Assembly: GCA_965224525.1 (NCBI GenBank)
Contig: OZ245050.1
Coordinates: 4,526,001-4,590,000, forward strand
Direction of reading: 5' to 3'
Length of the DNA: 64,000 nt
DNA from: Granulosicoccus sp036478565
Lineage (GTDB): Bacteria > Pseudomonadota > Gammaproteobacteria > Granulosicoccales > Granulosicoccaceae
Made by a program: the position numbers and the translations under genes
Shown: positions 51,730 to 59,629 of the stretch, one piece after another
Position numbering within the stretch: the stretch's first letter is position 1
Layout of the letters: every line of letters starts with the position of its first letter
Notes under the pieces: generated by a model
The model's database searches: none
What the model saw: the letters and a program-made list of their open reading frames with translations, nothing else
Told to the model about the DNA's origin: nothing

Positions 51730-53247
51730 ATGTTTTCTCAACCCGAAACTTCGGCTGAAATAGTGGTTAAAAACGGCACTCAAACCCAATCTGCTGTCAT
51801 GTCACCTGCTTCACGATTGTTTACATTACCAAGAATATCTCGAAAACCGATGCTCTTGTTGGTATTGCTGCCCTTTCTTGCTGTCACGACATCCTGGGCC
51901 GATTCTTTGCCCGATTTCAGTGCGCTGGTTCAGGAAGAAGGAGACGCGGTCGTCAAGATTTCGGTCACTACTGAATCGACTGTGTCGGCGGATAGCGGCC
52001 TGCCAGGGTTCGATCCTGAGCAATTACCTGAGCAATTACGTCGGTTTTTTGAACAGATGCCGCAAAACCCCGAACCAAAACCTCGACGGAGTGCCGGTTT
52101 TGGCAGTGGTTTCATCATTTCAGAGGATGGCTACATCATGACCAATGCGCATGTGGTCAACGATGCCACCGATATTCGAGTTGGCCTGCACGATCGTCGG
52201 GAGTTGAAGGCGGAGCTGGTCGGACTTGATAAGGTCAGCGATATTGCACTATTGAAGCTGGATGTCAGCGGACTGCCGACGGTTAAATTTGGCGACTCGG
52301 ATGAACTCTCGGTAGGTGAATGGGTGCTTGCTATCGGCTCGCCTTTTGGATTTGAGCATACTGCGACGCAGGGTATTGTTTCTGCCCTGTCGCGCAGCCT
52401 GCCAGATGACACCTATGTACCATTCATTCAAACAGATGTTGCAGTGAATCCCGGGAACTCCGGTGGGCCGCTGTTCAATACCAATGGCGAAGTGGTCGGC
52501 GTCAATTCGCAAATTTACTCGCGCTCTGGCGGCTACCAGGGACTATCGTTCGCTATTCCGATCAACGTGGCGGTTCGCATTGCCGATCAGTTAAAGACGC
52601 AGGGCTATGCAACACGCGGCTGGTTGGGCGTTGCCATACAGAATGTCGATCAGGCGTTGGCCGAGTCGTTTGGACTTAGCAAACCGGAAGGTGCACTGGT
52701 AGCGCAAATCAGTAAAGGTAGCCCGGCTGACAAGGGTGGCCTTGTTGTTGGCGATATTATTCTTGCGTTCAACAACAAGTCGGTGCGGTACTCAAGCGAG
52801 CTTCCACCCCTGGTCGGTTCCGTAACGCCGGGTGACGACGTAGAGGTCGAGTTACTGCGCGCGGGTGAGCGTCAGAAGTTAACCATCACCATCGAGCCGC
52901 TTGAGACAGAACGTTCAGCTGTAGCAAGCTCGGCGGATCAGCTGGCAGAGCCGGAAGAAACTTCACGGCTTGGTGTGTTGGTTGGTGAAATTACTGACGA
53001 GGTAGGTGAAAGCATGGGTATCGATAATGGCGTGCTGGTAACTGAGATTGACTCTGACGGGCCGGCGGCCCAGGCTGGTATTCAGGTGGGAGATGTCATC
53101 GTTTCGCTCTACCGTAAAAAAACAGAATCGGTGGATATGTTTGAACAGCTGGTTAAAAAGCTACCCGTCGGAGAGCCGATTTCCATTCTGGTTCAGCGCC
53201 AGTCGTCGCCTTTATTCCTGGCGTTGACCTTGCCACAGGACGGATAG
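51730..53247 (+). CDS. Periplasmic serine protease Do family (DegP/MucD-like)
   Basis: 505 residues from ATG 51730, after AGGAG (51714-51718). A hydrophobic export segment (PMLLLVLLPFLAVTTSWADS) follows a long basic N-terminus. The catalytic triad is His141 (TNAHVV), Asp171 (VSDIALLK) and Ser244 (GNSGGPL); two PDZ domains follow, ARGWLGVAIQNV onward and RLGVLVGEITDE onward. It degrades or chaperones misfolded envelope proteins. Divergent from a two-component regulator, which suggests stress-dependent control, though no sigma-E-type box was found. A 30-bp palindrome lies 30 bp after the stop. Confidence 0.93.
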   Translation: MFSQPETSAEIVVKNGTQTQSAVMSPASRLFTLPRISRKPMLLLVLLPFLAVTTSWADSLPDFSALVQEEGDAVVKISVTTESTVSADSGLPGFDPEQLPEQLRRFFEQMPQNPEPKPRRSAGFGSGFIISEDGYIMTNAHVVNDATDIRVGLHDRRELKAELVGLDKVSDIALLKLDVSGLPTVKFGDSDELSVGEWVLAIGSPFGFEHTATQGIVSALSRSLPDDTYVPFIQTDVAVNPGNSGGPLFNTNGEVVGVNSQIYSRSGGYQGLSFAIPINVAVRIADQLKTQGYATRGWLGVAIQNVDQALAESFGLSKPEGALVAQISKGSPADKGGLVVGDIILAFNNKSVRYSSELPPLVGSVTPGDDVEVELLRAGERQKLTITIEPLETERSAVASSADQLAEPEETSRLGVLVGEITDEVGESMGIDNGVLVTEIDSDGPAAQAGIQVGDVIVSLYRKKTESVDMFEQLVKKLPVGEPISILVQRQSSPLFLALTLPQDG

Positions 53248-53277
53248 CTCGAAATTCCGGATAGTTTGCAAACTCAT

Positions 53278-53307
53278 GGTCTGAACTATTCATGGATAGT
53301 TCAGACC
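53278..53307. repeat. 30-bp palindrome after the Do-protease gene
   Basis: Arms GGTCTGAACTAT and ATAGTTCAGACC around TCATGG. A near copy is at 58617-58646. Not followed at once by T's (GTTTTTG begins 14 bp later), so it is either a weak terminator or a REP-like unit. Confidence 0.6.
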
Positions 53308-53439
53308 AGCAACCCGGGTCCGTTTTTGTTCTGTACTCAAAACGTTCCAGCCGGAGTTTTGCGGCCAGTCGTCGTCGTTATGTAGTTTGTCAGGGCACAT
53401 GACTCATACTGCGAAGTAAATTAAAGCGGTGAATTGACG

Positions 53440-53952
53440 ATGCAGCTTGGCGAAATAGTCGAACTACCTGATTCGCAGGTTGATGATCATCTTGATCTGA
53501 AGCTACGCCGCTTGTTACACGGCTGCTTCAGTGAGCACGGATTTTTCAGTTTCGAGGACAAGCGCTATAACCATGAACAACCGTCGTATCGATGGCTGAT
53601 AGATCAGGGATCCCATCTAGCGGCTCACCTGGCAGTGCATGAAAAGTCGTTCCATCTTGCACATGGAAGCAGATCATTTATCGGTATTGCGGAAGTGTGT
53701 GTCGCTAAACCTTATCGCGGGCATGGCCTGGTCAAGGCAATGCTGGCTCTGGCTGAGAAACACTATGCGCACGTCGATTATTCGATACTGCTGGGAGAAA
53801 TCGGGATATACAAATCAAGCGGGTATTTTTATGCGGCTAACGTTATCTTCCCGGATACTTCGCCGGAACCGGTGCGCGGTGCGCTGGTAAAATGTTTGAG
53901 CGCAAGCGAATGGCCTGATGAGAGCGTTAACATACCGGGCCCTGGCTTCTAG
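53440..53952 (+). CDS. GNAT-family N-acetyltransferase-like protein
   Basis: 170 residues from ATG 53440 (a TTG at 53434 is also in frame). EVCVAKPYRGHGLVKAMLALAEKH carries the acetyl-CoA-binding R/QxxGxG/A signature of GNAT enzymes; the strand before it, FIGIAEVCVA, fits. The substrate is unknown. The enzyme stands alone between the Do protease and a convergent membrane-protein gene. Confidence 0.82.
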   Translation: MQLGEIVELPDSQVDDHLDLKLRRLLHGCFSEHGFFSFEDKRYNHEQPSYRWLIDQGSHLAAHLAVHEKSFHLAHGSRSFIGIAEVCVAKPYRGHGLVKAMLALAEKHYAHVDYSILLGEIGIYKSSGYFYAANVIFPDTSPEPVRGALVKCLSASEWPDESVNIPGPGF

Positions 53953-53993
53953 CCAGAATTAGTTATCGTGATAGATACGGCAGTAACTCGTTT

Positions 53994-54716
53994 TTACAGT
54001 TTTCTGTCTGTGTCGGTCTCGCCAACAACCATGATTTGCTCGAGCGACAGGCCGGTCAGTCGATTAACGGTTTTCCACAAAAACCAGAATATTCCCAGCA
54101 TCATGATCATCGAAGGGATGGCGATAACCGGGTAGCTCAAGAGTGTCATGCGACCAAGCTCTTCATTGAATGCAGCAGAGCCGCTTTCACTTTTGACGAT
54201 GCTTTTAGCCAGCAGGTAATTCATCACTGAGCTGAACAGGAAAGTGCCAGCCAGCAAATGATTGGCTCGGTTGAGTCTTGATTCGAATTCTGCGCGGTTG
54301 TGATGTTGATCCAGCGCTTCATCAATGCGTTCGACATTCATGACAGATGGATTGAACAATAATTTTTTAACCAACGGATAACCGAGCTTGTTGGCTATCA
54401 ACACGCCTATGCCGATGACCAGTGGAATAGCTGCTTCTTTAATGGCCAACCACTGTGCATCAATTTTCAGCAAGCCAATGCCCCCGGTCAGCAGAACACT
54501 GACAACACCGAGAGCGGCCATCAGGTTTCGTTTTCCACCGTGTAGTAGTTCGAACAAGCCATAGCCAATGGGAAAGGCTAGCGCAAGAATCAATGCGCCA
54601 GTGGGTCCCAATCGGTCATCGCCACTTGTCTTCATCAGAATGATCGAGGGGATGATAATGCTGATCATGATGTCGACAAAAGGACGCGGTTTGCTCTCGG
54701 TTAACTGTTCGTTCAC
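53994..54716 (-). CDS. VC0807-type membrane protein
   Basis: 240 residues with about six helices (IMISIIIPSIILMK, LILALAFPIGYGLFELL, NLMAALGVVSVLLTGGIGLL, AIPLVIGIGVLIANKL, and two near the C-terminus). SGDDRLGPTGALILALAFP and SVLLTGGIGLLKIDAQWLAIKEAAIP match the VC0807 family, whose function is unknown. The gene begins 72 bp downstream of a strong terminator and thus has its own promoter unless that terminator is conditional. Confidence 0.8.
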   Translation of the reverse strand: MNEQLTESKPRPFVDIMISIIIPSIILMKTSGDDRLGPTGALILALAFPIGYGLFELLHGGKRNLMAALGVVSVLLTGGIGLLKIDAQWLAIKEAAIPLVIGIGVLIANKLGYPLVKKLLFNPSVMNVERIDEALDQHHNRAEFESRLNRANHLLAGTFLFSSVMNYLLAKSIVKSESGSAAFNEELGRMTLLSYPVIAIPSMIMMLGIFWFLWKTVNRLTGLSLEQIMVVGETDTDRKL

Positions 54717-54787
54717 ATCCAGCCTGATTGTATGGAAAGAGCGATAGTATACCTAGTTGTTAGTGAGGCACGCGTCGCGCGAGAACA

Positions 54788-54812
54788 TAAAAAAGGCCGC
54801 CTTGTGGCGGCC
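54788..54812 (-). terminator. Strong rho-independent terminator
   Basis: On the minus strand GGCCGCC, loop ACAA, GGCGGCC, then TTTTTTATG. It closes the candidate RNA at 54788-54955 and separates the COG3014/lpoB operon from the VC0807-type gene. Confidence 0.92.
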
Positions 54813-54868
54813 TCCGTGCTGTGGCTGACGTATCAGCCCTCATAAGCTTTGCACAGTGCGAACGTTGG

Positions 54869-54922
54869 TTACGCCTGTGCTCGACTCCGAGCTGAAACGT
54901 CCGTCATCAAAACACTAGACAT
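54869..54922 (-). CDS. 17-residue small ORF inside the candidate RNA
   Basis: ATG at 54922 to TAA at 54869-54871 encodes MSSVLMTDVSARSRAQA. GGGGGTG lies 5 nt before the ATG, a fair ribosome site. Two Arg codons are CGG and CGA, rare in many Gammaproteobacteria, so a leader-peptide role is possible. Too short for any family assignment. Confidence 0.4.
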   Translation of the reverse strand: MSSVLMTDVSARSRAQA

Positions 54923-55053
54923 GTGATCACCCCCGTTGCGTAGCGAATAGAGTCTTGAGAGTACCACACCTTTTGCAGACTGCCAGGGCAGGTAGTTCTG
55001 AAACCGTCGTAATTACTCTGGCCGCCAGTTTTCCTGGTGAAGGCGAGATCGTG

Positions 55054-56316
55054 CTAATGCGTCAGTGAGGAGTCATTCCGGATGGTGTCAATACCGGTGC
55101 GTAGCAGGCGAAAACTGCGGCGGCCAGAGAATGTGCGAATGTCTTCAATTTGCGTTGAATGAATGCCGGTGCTATCCCTGATATTGAGAACGACGGTGTG
55201 GGTGCCTGCAGTCATGGGTATGCGAACCAGACTGAGTTGTGCCGGTAGCGTCTCCCAGCTGCGCGTATCAGCCTGTTCCAGCAAAAACAGTAGAGTGCGA
55301 ACCAGGCTACCCGTTACTTCGCCATATTCATCACCTACCGATTCGCCGATGTTGTATTTTGCCGCTATGCGCAGTGCTTGTTTAGCGGCGATTTTCTTGC
55401 CGCGAGCATTCAGTGCAGTCTGAGAGATATTGAGTAACGGTAATGGTGTTGTGGTTGTTGATGTGGTTTGCCCATCAACTGTGGCATCGATTGTCGGAAC
55501 TGTTTGCCAGGTACTTGGGTAGTAAGGAAAGGAGACTCGCATGTCAGCAGCAATGAACAAGTTCCCCGGCAGTTTTGCTTCGATAAAGCCGTTCGCCAGA
55601 AGCACAATCAGTTCGCTATCGTTACTGGCGTTGCCTGTGTGATCAGAGGAGACTGCCGCTGCGTACCGTGCAGCGTCATCGGCTCTTCCCAGGGCTTTGG
55701 CGTTGCGTAATGCAGCAGCTGCTATACCGGGTACGTCTGCTGCGTCTTTGAACAGTTTTCTGTATTCCACTGCCGCGCTGTCGTATTGTCCGGCAGCTTC
55801 GAAACTCATTGCCATCAGCATTCGAGTAACGTTGTCTGCCTTTAGCGATGTACCGTGGTTTTCAAATACTTTCAGTGCACGTCTTGCTTCGACCGCTGCG
55901 CCTTCCGGCTTGTTGATCAGCAGATAGTTCATCATCTGAAAGGTGTGGATCCAGAGCCGCTCGCTGTATTCGCCACGATAGCTTGTGGTCCAGTCGTTGG
56001 CGATCAGCGACGTGGTTTGTTCGCTAAAACTGACAAAGTCGAGTTTTTCAACCAGATCTGCCGCCTGTGACAGTGCATTGATACTATCGCTGTAGTTGCC
56101 AGCCGCCTGAGCGATCAGGCCGCGATCAAGGTAAAGTAACAGGCGGTTCCGTTTTGCCACATCTGCGCTTGAGAGTGTTTGCAGGGCCGCATCTGTATTG
56201 CCCTGACGAAACTGATCGCGGGCGGTCTGAAGCACGCCGGATGAGGCGCAAGCCTGTAGCAGGATTACGGCTGCGAGCAGGCAAAGGCGATGCAACCATT
56301 GTCGAACATCAATCAT
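55054..56316 (-). CDS. COG3014 family lipoprotein
   Basis: 420 residues; signal peptide with a lipobox LLQACAS at about 18-24. The body is TPR-like (GNTDAALQTLSSADVAKRNRLLLYLDRGLIAQAAGNYSDSI and EGAAVEARRALKVFENHG), followed by a beta-rich C-terminal part ending with TFSGRRSFRLLRTGIDTI. COG3014 proteins are repeatedly found beside lpoB-type genes, as here (37 bp after lpoB). Their role is not established; peptidoglycan-synthase control is a fair inference from context. Confidence 0.82.
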   Translation of the reverse strand: MIDVRQWLHRLCLLAAVILLQACASSGVLQTARDQFRQGNTDAALQTLSSADVAKRNRLLLYLDRGLIAQAAGNYSDSINALSQAADLVEKLDFVSFSEQTTSLIANDWTTSYRGEYSERLWIHTFQMMNYLLINKPEGAAVEARRALKVFENHGTSLKADNVTRMLMAMSFEAAGQYDSAAVEYRKLFKDAADVPGIAAAALRNAKALGRADDAARYAAAVSSDHTGNASNDSELIVLLANGFIEAKLPGNLFIAADMRVSFPYYPSTWQTVPTIDATVDGQTTSTTTTPLPLLNISQTALNARGKKIAAKQALRIAAKYNIGESVGDEYGEVTGSLVRTLLFLLEQADTRSWETLPAQLSLVRIPMTAGTHTVVLNIRDSTGIHSTQIEDIRTFSGRRSFRLLRTGIDTIRNDSSLTH

Positions 56317-56353
56317 GCTGGGCGGGAGGTATCAGCACACCTTTTACGAATTG

Positions 56354-57007
56354 CTACCAGCCTATGATGGGTTTGGATGACTCACGAGCAATTTCGACAT
56401 TGTCTGCCCATGAGATCTCGCCGGTCTCCAGATCGGTGATCTCAAGGTTCATGCTGTAGTACACCAGCTTGCGTTTGTTCAAGCGCCATTGTTTTGGTTG
56501 GTTCTTTTCTATGGAACGTAGTGTGCCTGACAGTATGTAGTTTGCACCCAGCTGGCGGCCTTCGTTTATACGTTGTTCGGGCGGGACAAAGCCTGCGTAT
56601 TGATAATCTGCCTCGTTCACCAGGTTGTCACGCTGCTTGCGATTAATAAAACGAAATTGCCCGGATTTTAATAATGCGAGACGAATGTCGTCAGTAATAC
56701 CGCCCGTATTGATGTGTTCAGATGTTTCGTTGGCTATGCCGTAAATCACAACAATGGGCTTGTCAGGTTGTGTACGGATTTGCGGTGAACCCATCAGGCT
56801 GCTGGTGAGCGCGTCTACAATCTCCTTTTTGTCAGTGAAGTCGTAACTTGCGTCATAGTGAGTGCCGCTTTCCGGGTCAATGTTTCGAGTGGTAGCCGCA
56901 CAACTGACAATGCCAAGCGCCATGACAGATATGGCCAAGGTACGCAATAGCTGGGTCGCAATGCGAGTGTGTGGGTGCGCGGTATGTATGGTTAGTGGTT
57001 TGCTCAT
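56354..57007 (-). CDS. lpoB: Penicillin-binding-protein activator LpoB-like lipoprotein
   Basis: 217 residues; lipobox near VSCAAT. LpoB/YcfM features: KPIVVIYGIANETSEHINT, LLKSGQFRFINRKQRDNL, GANYILSGTLRSIEK and ITDLETGEISWADN. LpoB spans the periplasm and stimulates the bifunctional synthase PBP1b. The homology is clear over the globular part, while the linker is short compared with E. coli. It heads an operon with the COG3014 gene. The LdtD-type enzyme at 8.6 kb acts on the same wall. Confidence 0.87.
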   Translation of the reverse strand: MSKPLTIHTAHPHTRIATQLLRTLAISVMALGIVSCAATTRNIDPESGTHYDASYDFTDKKEIVDALTSSLMGSPQIRTQPDKPIVVIYGIANETSEHINTGGITDDIRLALLKSGQFRFINRKQRDNLVNEADYQYAGFVPPEQRINEGRQLGANYILSGTLRSIEKNQPKQWRLNKRKLVYYSMNLEITDLETGEISWADNVEIARESSKPIIGW

Positions 57008-57152
57008 GGAGTCGGTCTCTGCATGCGGCCTGCATATGGCCGGAAGATGTTAGTGTGCAAGGCTTGCGCCTGAACGACAAGTGTCGGGAACAACTAGGGC
57101 GTAATGGATATACAGTCTGTTACATTCGATTACGTTCTATGCGCAAATAGTG

Positions 57153-57178
57153 GAAAAACAAGAGCGTATTCAGCGCTC
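57153..57178 (-). terminator. Probable terminator of the 57228-57833 gene
   Basis: On the minus strand GAGCG, loop CTGAATA, CGCTC, followed by TTGTTTTTCC. It is about 50 bp after that gene's stop and before lpoB, so lpoB should have its own promoter downstream of it. Confidence 0.6.
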
Positions 57179-57227
57179 GTTCAGTTTTCTGAGGGTTTGC
57201 CGGAACAGCGCAGCCGGTTGTGATTTG

Positions 57228-57833
57228 TTACCGTGGCAAGCGACTAGATGCTCTGACTTTCGCGTGCAGTTGCCGCGCCGCCAGTACTTGCCGGCGTCCC
57301 AGTGTCCATTTCACATACATATGCCAGCGATGGCGAATGCTGCCGGGTATAACAAAGTTCCATAAAGTGCGAATCAGTTGGGCAACGCCCAGCTTGTTCA
57401 TCAACGTCATGACTTGTTGACGTAGCCAGTTCAACACCGGTTGCGGAATAATCATCAGTGCAAACACAGCGGCCGAACTGCCGGCGGTTGCCAGTAACAG
57501 CGCAAGTGCGATACCGGTTCGTAACCAGAGTGGGCTGCTCATGTACCCGGCAAACACATGCTTAAGCCAGATTAGCATGGTTGTTTTAGCGTTTGTCAGC
57601 CAACGTCGCCAGGGTTTATGTGATTTGACAAAAAAGTGAGCAGTGGCACTGGTTACCAGACGTCGAATTTGTATGAAAATACTATTCTTGAGCAACAGCA
57701 AGGCGAATTTAGGCGTCAGAGATTTCAGGAAAGCCTTGCCCCAGGTAAGCAAGCCCAAAAATAATGGCAACACCAGCGTATCGCTGTAGACAACGATCGC
57801 CACCACTGTCACAAAGAACAGCGTGCCGAGCAA
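57228..57833 (-). CDS. Hypothetical membrane protein, 201 residues
   Basis: Two clear membrane stretches, TLFFVTVVAIVVYSDTLVLPLFLGLLTWG near the N-terminus and TGIALALLLATAGSSAAVFALMIIP near 105-130, with long basic regions after each (RRLVTSATAHFFVKSHKPWRRWL and a tail rich in Arg). No family recognised. It lies between the DUF6524-like gene upstream and lpoB downstream on the same strand, with a terminator before lpoB. Confidence 0.6.
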   Translation of the reverse strand: MLGTLFFVTVVAIVVYSDTLVLPLFLGLLTWGKAFLKSLTPKFALLLLKNSIFIQIRRLVTSATAHFFVKSHKPWRRWLTNAKTTMLIWLKHVFAGYMSSPLWLRTGIALALLLATAGSSAAVFALMIIPQPVLNWLRQQVMTLMNKLGVAQLIRTLWNFVIPGSIRHRWHMYVKWTLGRRQVLAARQLHAKVRASSRLPR

Positions 57834-58002
57834 GGACAGCCGCAGTGTGTCTGTTGGTGAAGAAGGCTTTGTGCCGTGCTCCTTGATTGGCTTAGCTCAA
57901 GAAGTGGCCAGCCGGACAGGCGGCCGGTGCTGAGCCACACCCAGTACACCAGTGTAGTGCAACATACTAATCTGTTCTGGACTGTTTGCACGTTGCACTA
58001 CG

Positions 58003-58437
58003 CTAGTCATGAATATCGGTTGATTCATCCGTCACGACTTGTCCGGTTGCACGTCGCCAAAGAATAGCGCCGGATAATCCGATACCCAGAAAAACGGTGT
58101 AGAGAATCAGCACCAGCCACTCGATAGATGCCTGGTTGCCGGTAGATACCCAGCCTTCCTGCAATGATAAATATGCAAGTGCGGCAAAGAAAATGATGAC
58201 GATCACTGTACCGAGCTTGCCCAGCGCCTTCCAGGCTGCTATCAGTATTGCCACGTTGATCAGAATGGCCGCGATGGCAGCTAGCACAACCCATGCATCG
58301 GTGGGGTTATCGTTGTTTTTAACCCAATGGAAAATGGATTTACCACTGGGATTGTAACTTGCGAATACCACAGCGGCCGCCGCTAACATACGGATCACCA
58401 GAACGCCTGGTGACGAACCTGTCAGTGCTTTGATCAT
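58003..58437 (-). CDS. DUF6524-like small membrane protein
   Basis: 144 residues from ATG 58437 (MIKALTGSSPGVLVIRM); the frame is open to 58527 but the extra residues are not membrane-like. Four helices: VIRMLAAAAVVFASYNPSG, WVVLAAIAAILINVAILIAAW, VIVIIFFAALAYLSL and LVLILYTVFLGIGLSGAILW. The arrangement SYNPSGKSIFHWV is typical of a small family I take to be DUF6524, of unknown function. Downstream a long inverted repeat (GTAGTGCAAC, 57954-57963, with GTTGCACTAC, 57992-58001) may end the transcript. Confidence 0.65.
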   Translation of the reverse strand: MIKALTGSSPGVLVIRMLAAAAVVFASYNPSGKSIFHWVKNNDNPTDAWVVLAAIAAILINVAILIAAWKALGKLGTVIVIIFFAALAYLSLQEGWVSTGNQASIEWLVLILYTVFLGIGLSGAILWRRATGQVVTDESTDIHD

Positions 58438-58616
58438 GTGCGCTGGTCCTTGATATCTGATTGTGTAGTGGGCCTGTGCATAGGCCGGGGCGTCGTGCAC
58501 GCAGGCAAGGTATGCAAAAACGAGCATGCACTGGTCTGTTGTTCTAGGATAGTCCAGACTTATCCATTAACCAAATGTTGCGTTTATGAGGGTTTCGTTG
58601 ATCCTGCCTCCAAACG

Positions 58617-58646
58617 GGTCTGGACTGTTCATGAATAATCCAGACC
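58617..58646. repeat. 30-bp palindrome after the ABC permease gene
   Basis: GGTCTGGACTGTTC, then ATGAATAATCCAGACC, differing from the 53278 palindrome at five positions. One change is compensatory (pair 7:24, A-T to G-C). It starts 5 bp beyond the permease stop. Half copies are seen at 57972-57985 and 58547-58559. Confidence 0.6.
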
Positions 58647-58651
58647 TGAGA

Positions 58652-59596
58652 TTACAAACGCTCACCCTTACGCCATGGTTTGAGCAGTGCCTTCGGGTAT
58701 TCGGCTCGCCGCGCAACGATGATCATGGCAACGATGCTCAGCACGTACGGTATCATCAAGAAAAACTGATAGGGAATAAATGCCCCCATTTTCTGCTGCA
58801 TGCGAACCTGAAAGGCGTCGAGACCGGCAAACAACAAAGCACCAAGCAGCGCTTTGCCCGGACGCCATGAGGCAAAAATTACCAGCGCCACACAAATCCA
58901 GCCGCGGCCATTAATCATGCCGAAATAGAATGCATCAAAGGCGCTGATCGTCAGATAGGCGCCACCTACCGCCATCAATGCACTGCCCAGCATCACGGCC
59001 AGGGTGCGAATGTGAATGACATTGATACCCTGTGCTTCAAGGGATACCGGGTTTTCGCCTGCAATGCGTACGGCTAATCCCCATGGCGTGCGATACAGCA
59101 CATACATGATGAGTGGTACGCACAGAAATGCTGCGTAGGTCAATGGCGTGTGGTTGAAAAAAGCAGCACCAACAAACGGTAGCTCAGACAGCCCGGGAAC
59201 AGGCCAGTTGGTAAACGATTCGATTTTCGGTGGAGTCGTACTTTCAGGCATCAGCATTTTGATAATGAAGTAGCTCAAGCTCGATGCCAGCAAGGTGATG
59301 CCGATGCCCGTTACATGCTGAGACAGTCCCAGTGAAACGGTAAACCCGGCGTGCAGCAGCCCAAACGCTGCACCAACCAATGCGGCAAATAAAACCGCAG
59401 TTGTCAGGTCCCCGCCGTTGTAAACCCAAAGCCAACCACTCATGGCGCCGGCTGTCATGATGCCTTCGATGCCAAGATTCAGCACACCCGCACGTTCGCA
59501 AAGTAGTTCGCCCAAAGTGGCAAACACCAGTGGGCAGGCGATTCGGATGGTGGCGGCCCAGAAACTGGCACTTAGAAAAATATCGAGATATTCCAT
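58652..59596 (-). CDS. ABC transporter permease, BMP/nucleoside type (second subunit)
   Basis: 314 residues, about eight helices. GELLCERAGVLNLGIEGIMTAGAMSGW is the hallmark motif of the shorter permease in Bmp/Nup importers, and MALGGAYLTI-like and GRGWICVALVIFASW segments follow. It imports with the ATPase at 60679, the permease at 59630 and the binding protein at 62367. It ends 33 bp before... the next gene's end, and its stop is followed by a 30-bp palindrome. Confidence 0.9.
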   Translation of the reverse strand: MEYLDIFLSASFWAATIRIACPLVFATLGELLCERAGVLNLGIEGIMTAGAMSGWLWVYNGGDLTTAVLFAALVGAAFGLLHAGFTVSLGLSQHVTGIGITLLASSLSYFIIKMLMPESTTPPKIESFTNWPVPGLSELPFVGAAFFNHTPLTYAAFLCVPLIMYVLYRTPWGLAVRIAGENPVSLEAQGINVIHIRTLAVMLGSALMAVGGAYLTISAFDAFYFGMINGRGWICVALVIFASWRPGKALLGALLFAGLDAFQVRMQQKMGAFIPYQFFLMIPYVLSIVAMIIVARRAEYPKALLKPWRKGERL

Positions 59597-59629
59597 GCTC
59601 AGTGCACCGCATTCATCGTTGGTAGTGCA

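Larger units (their letters stand above)
54788..54955 (-). ncRNA. Candidate structured RNA (four hairpins) with a 17-codon ORF
   Basis: Minus strand. A possible promoter (CTGGCA, 17 nt, TACTCT in TGGTACTCT) precedes it at about 54962-54990. The RNA would contain, in order, the small ORF, the hairpin CTCG-GAGT-CGAG, the long-range stem GCACAG/CTGTGC, the hairpin GGCTGA-TACG-TCAGCC (a UNCG-type loop) and the terminator. I know of no family with this layout. It could be a small RNA or the attenuator leader of the VC0807-type gene 72 bp beyond. Confidence 0.5.

Noticed and set aside
20857..57965. Shared ATGTTGCACTACACT upstream of rppH and of the gene at 57228-57833, with weaker variants near 51650 and 19003
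   Set aside because: A 15-base match is expected by chance several times in 64 kb on two strands, and no consistent -35 box accompanies it.
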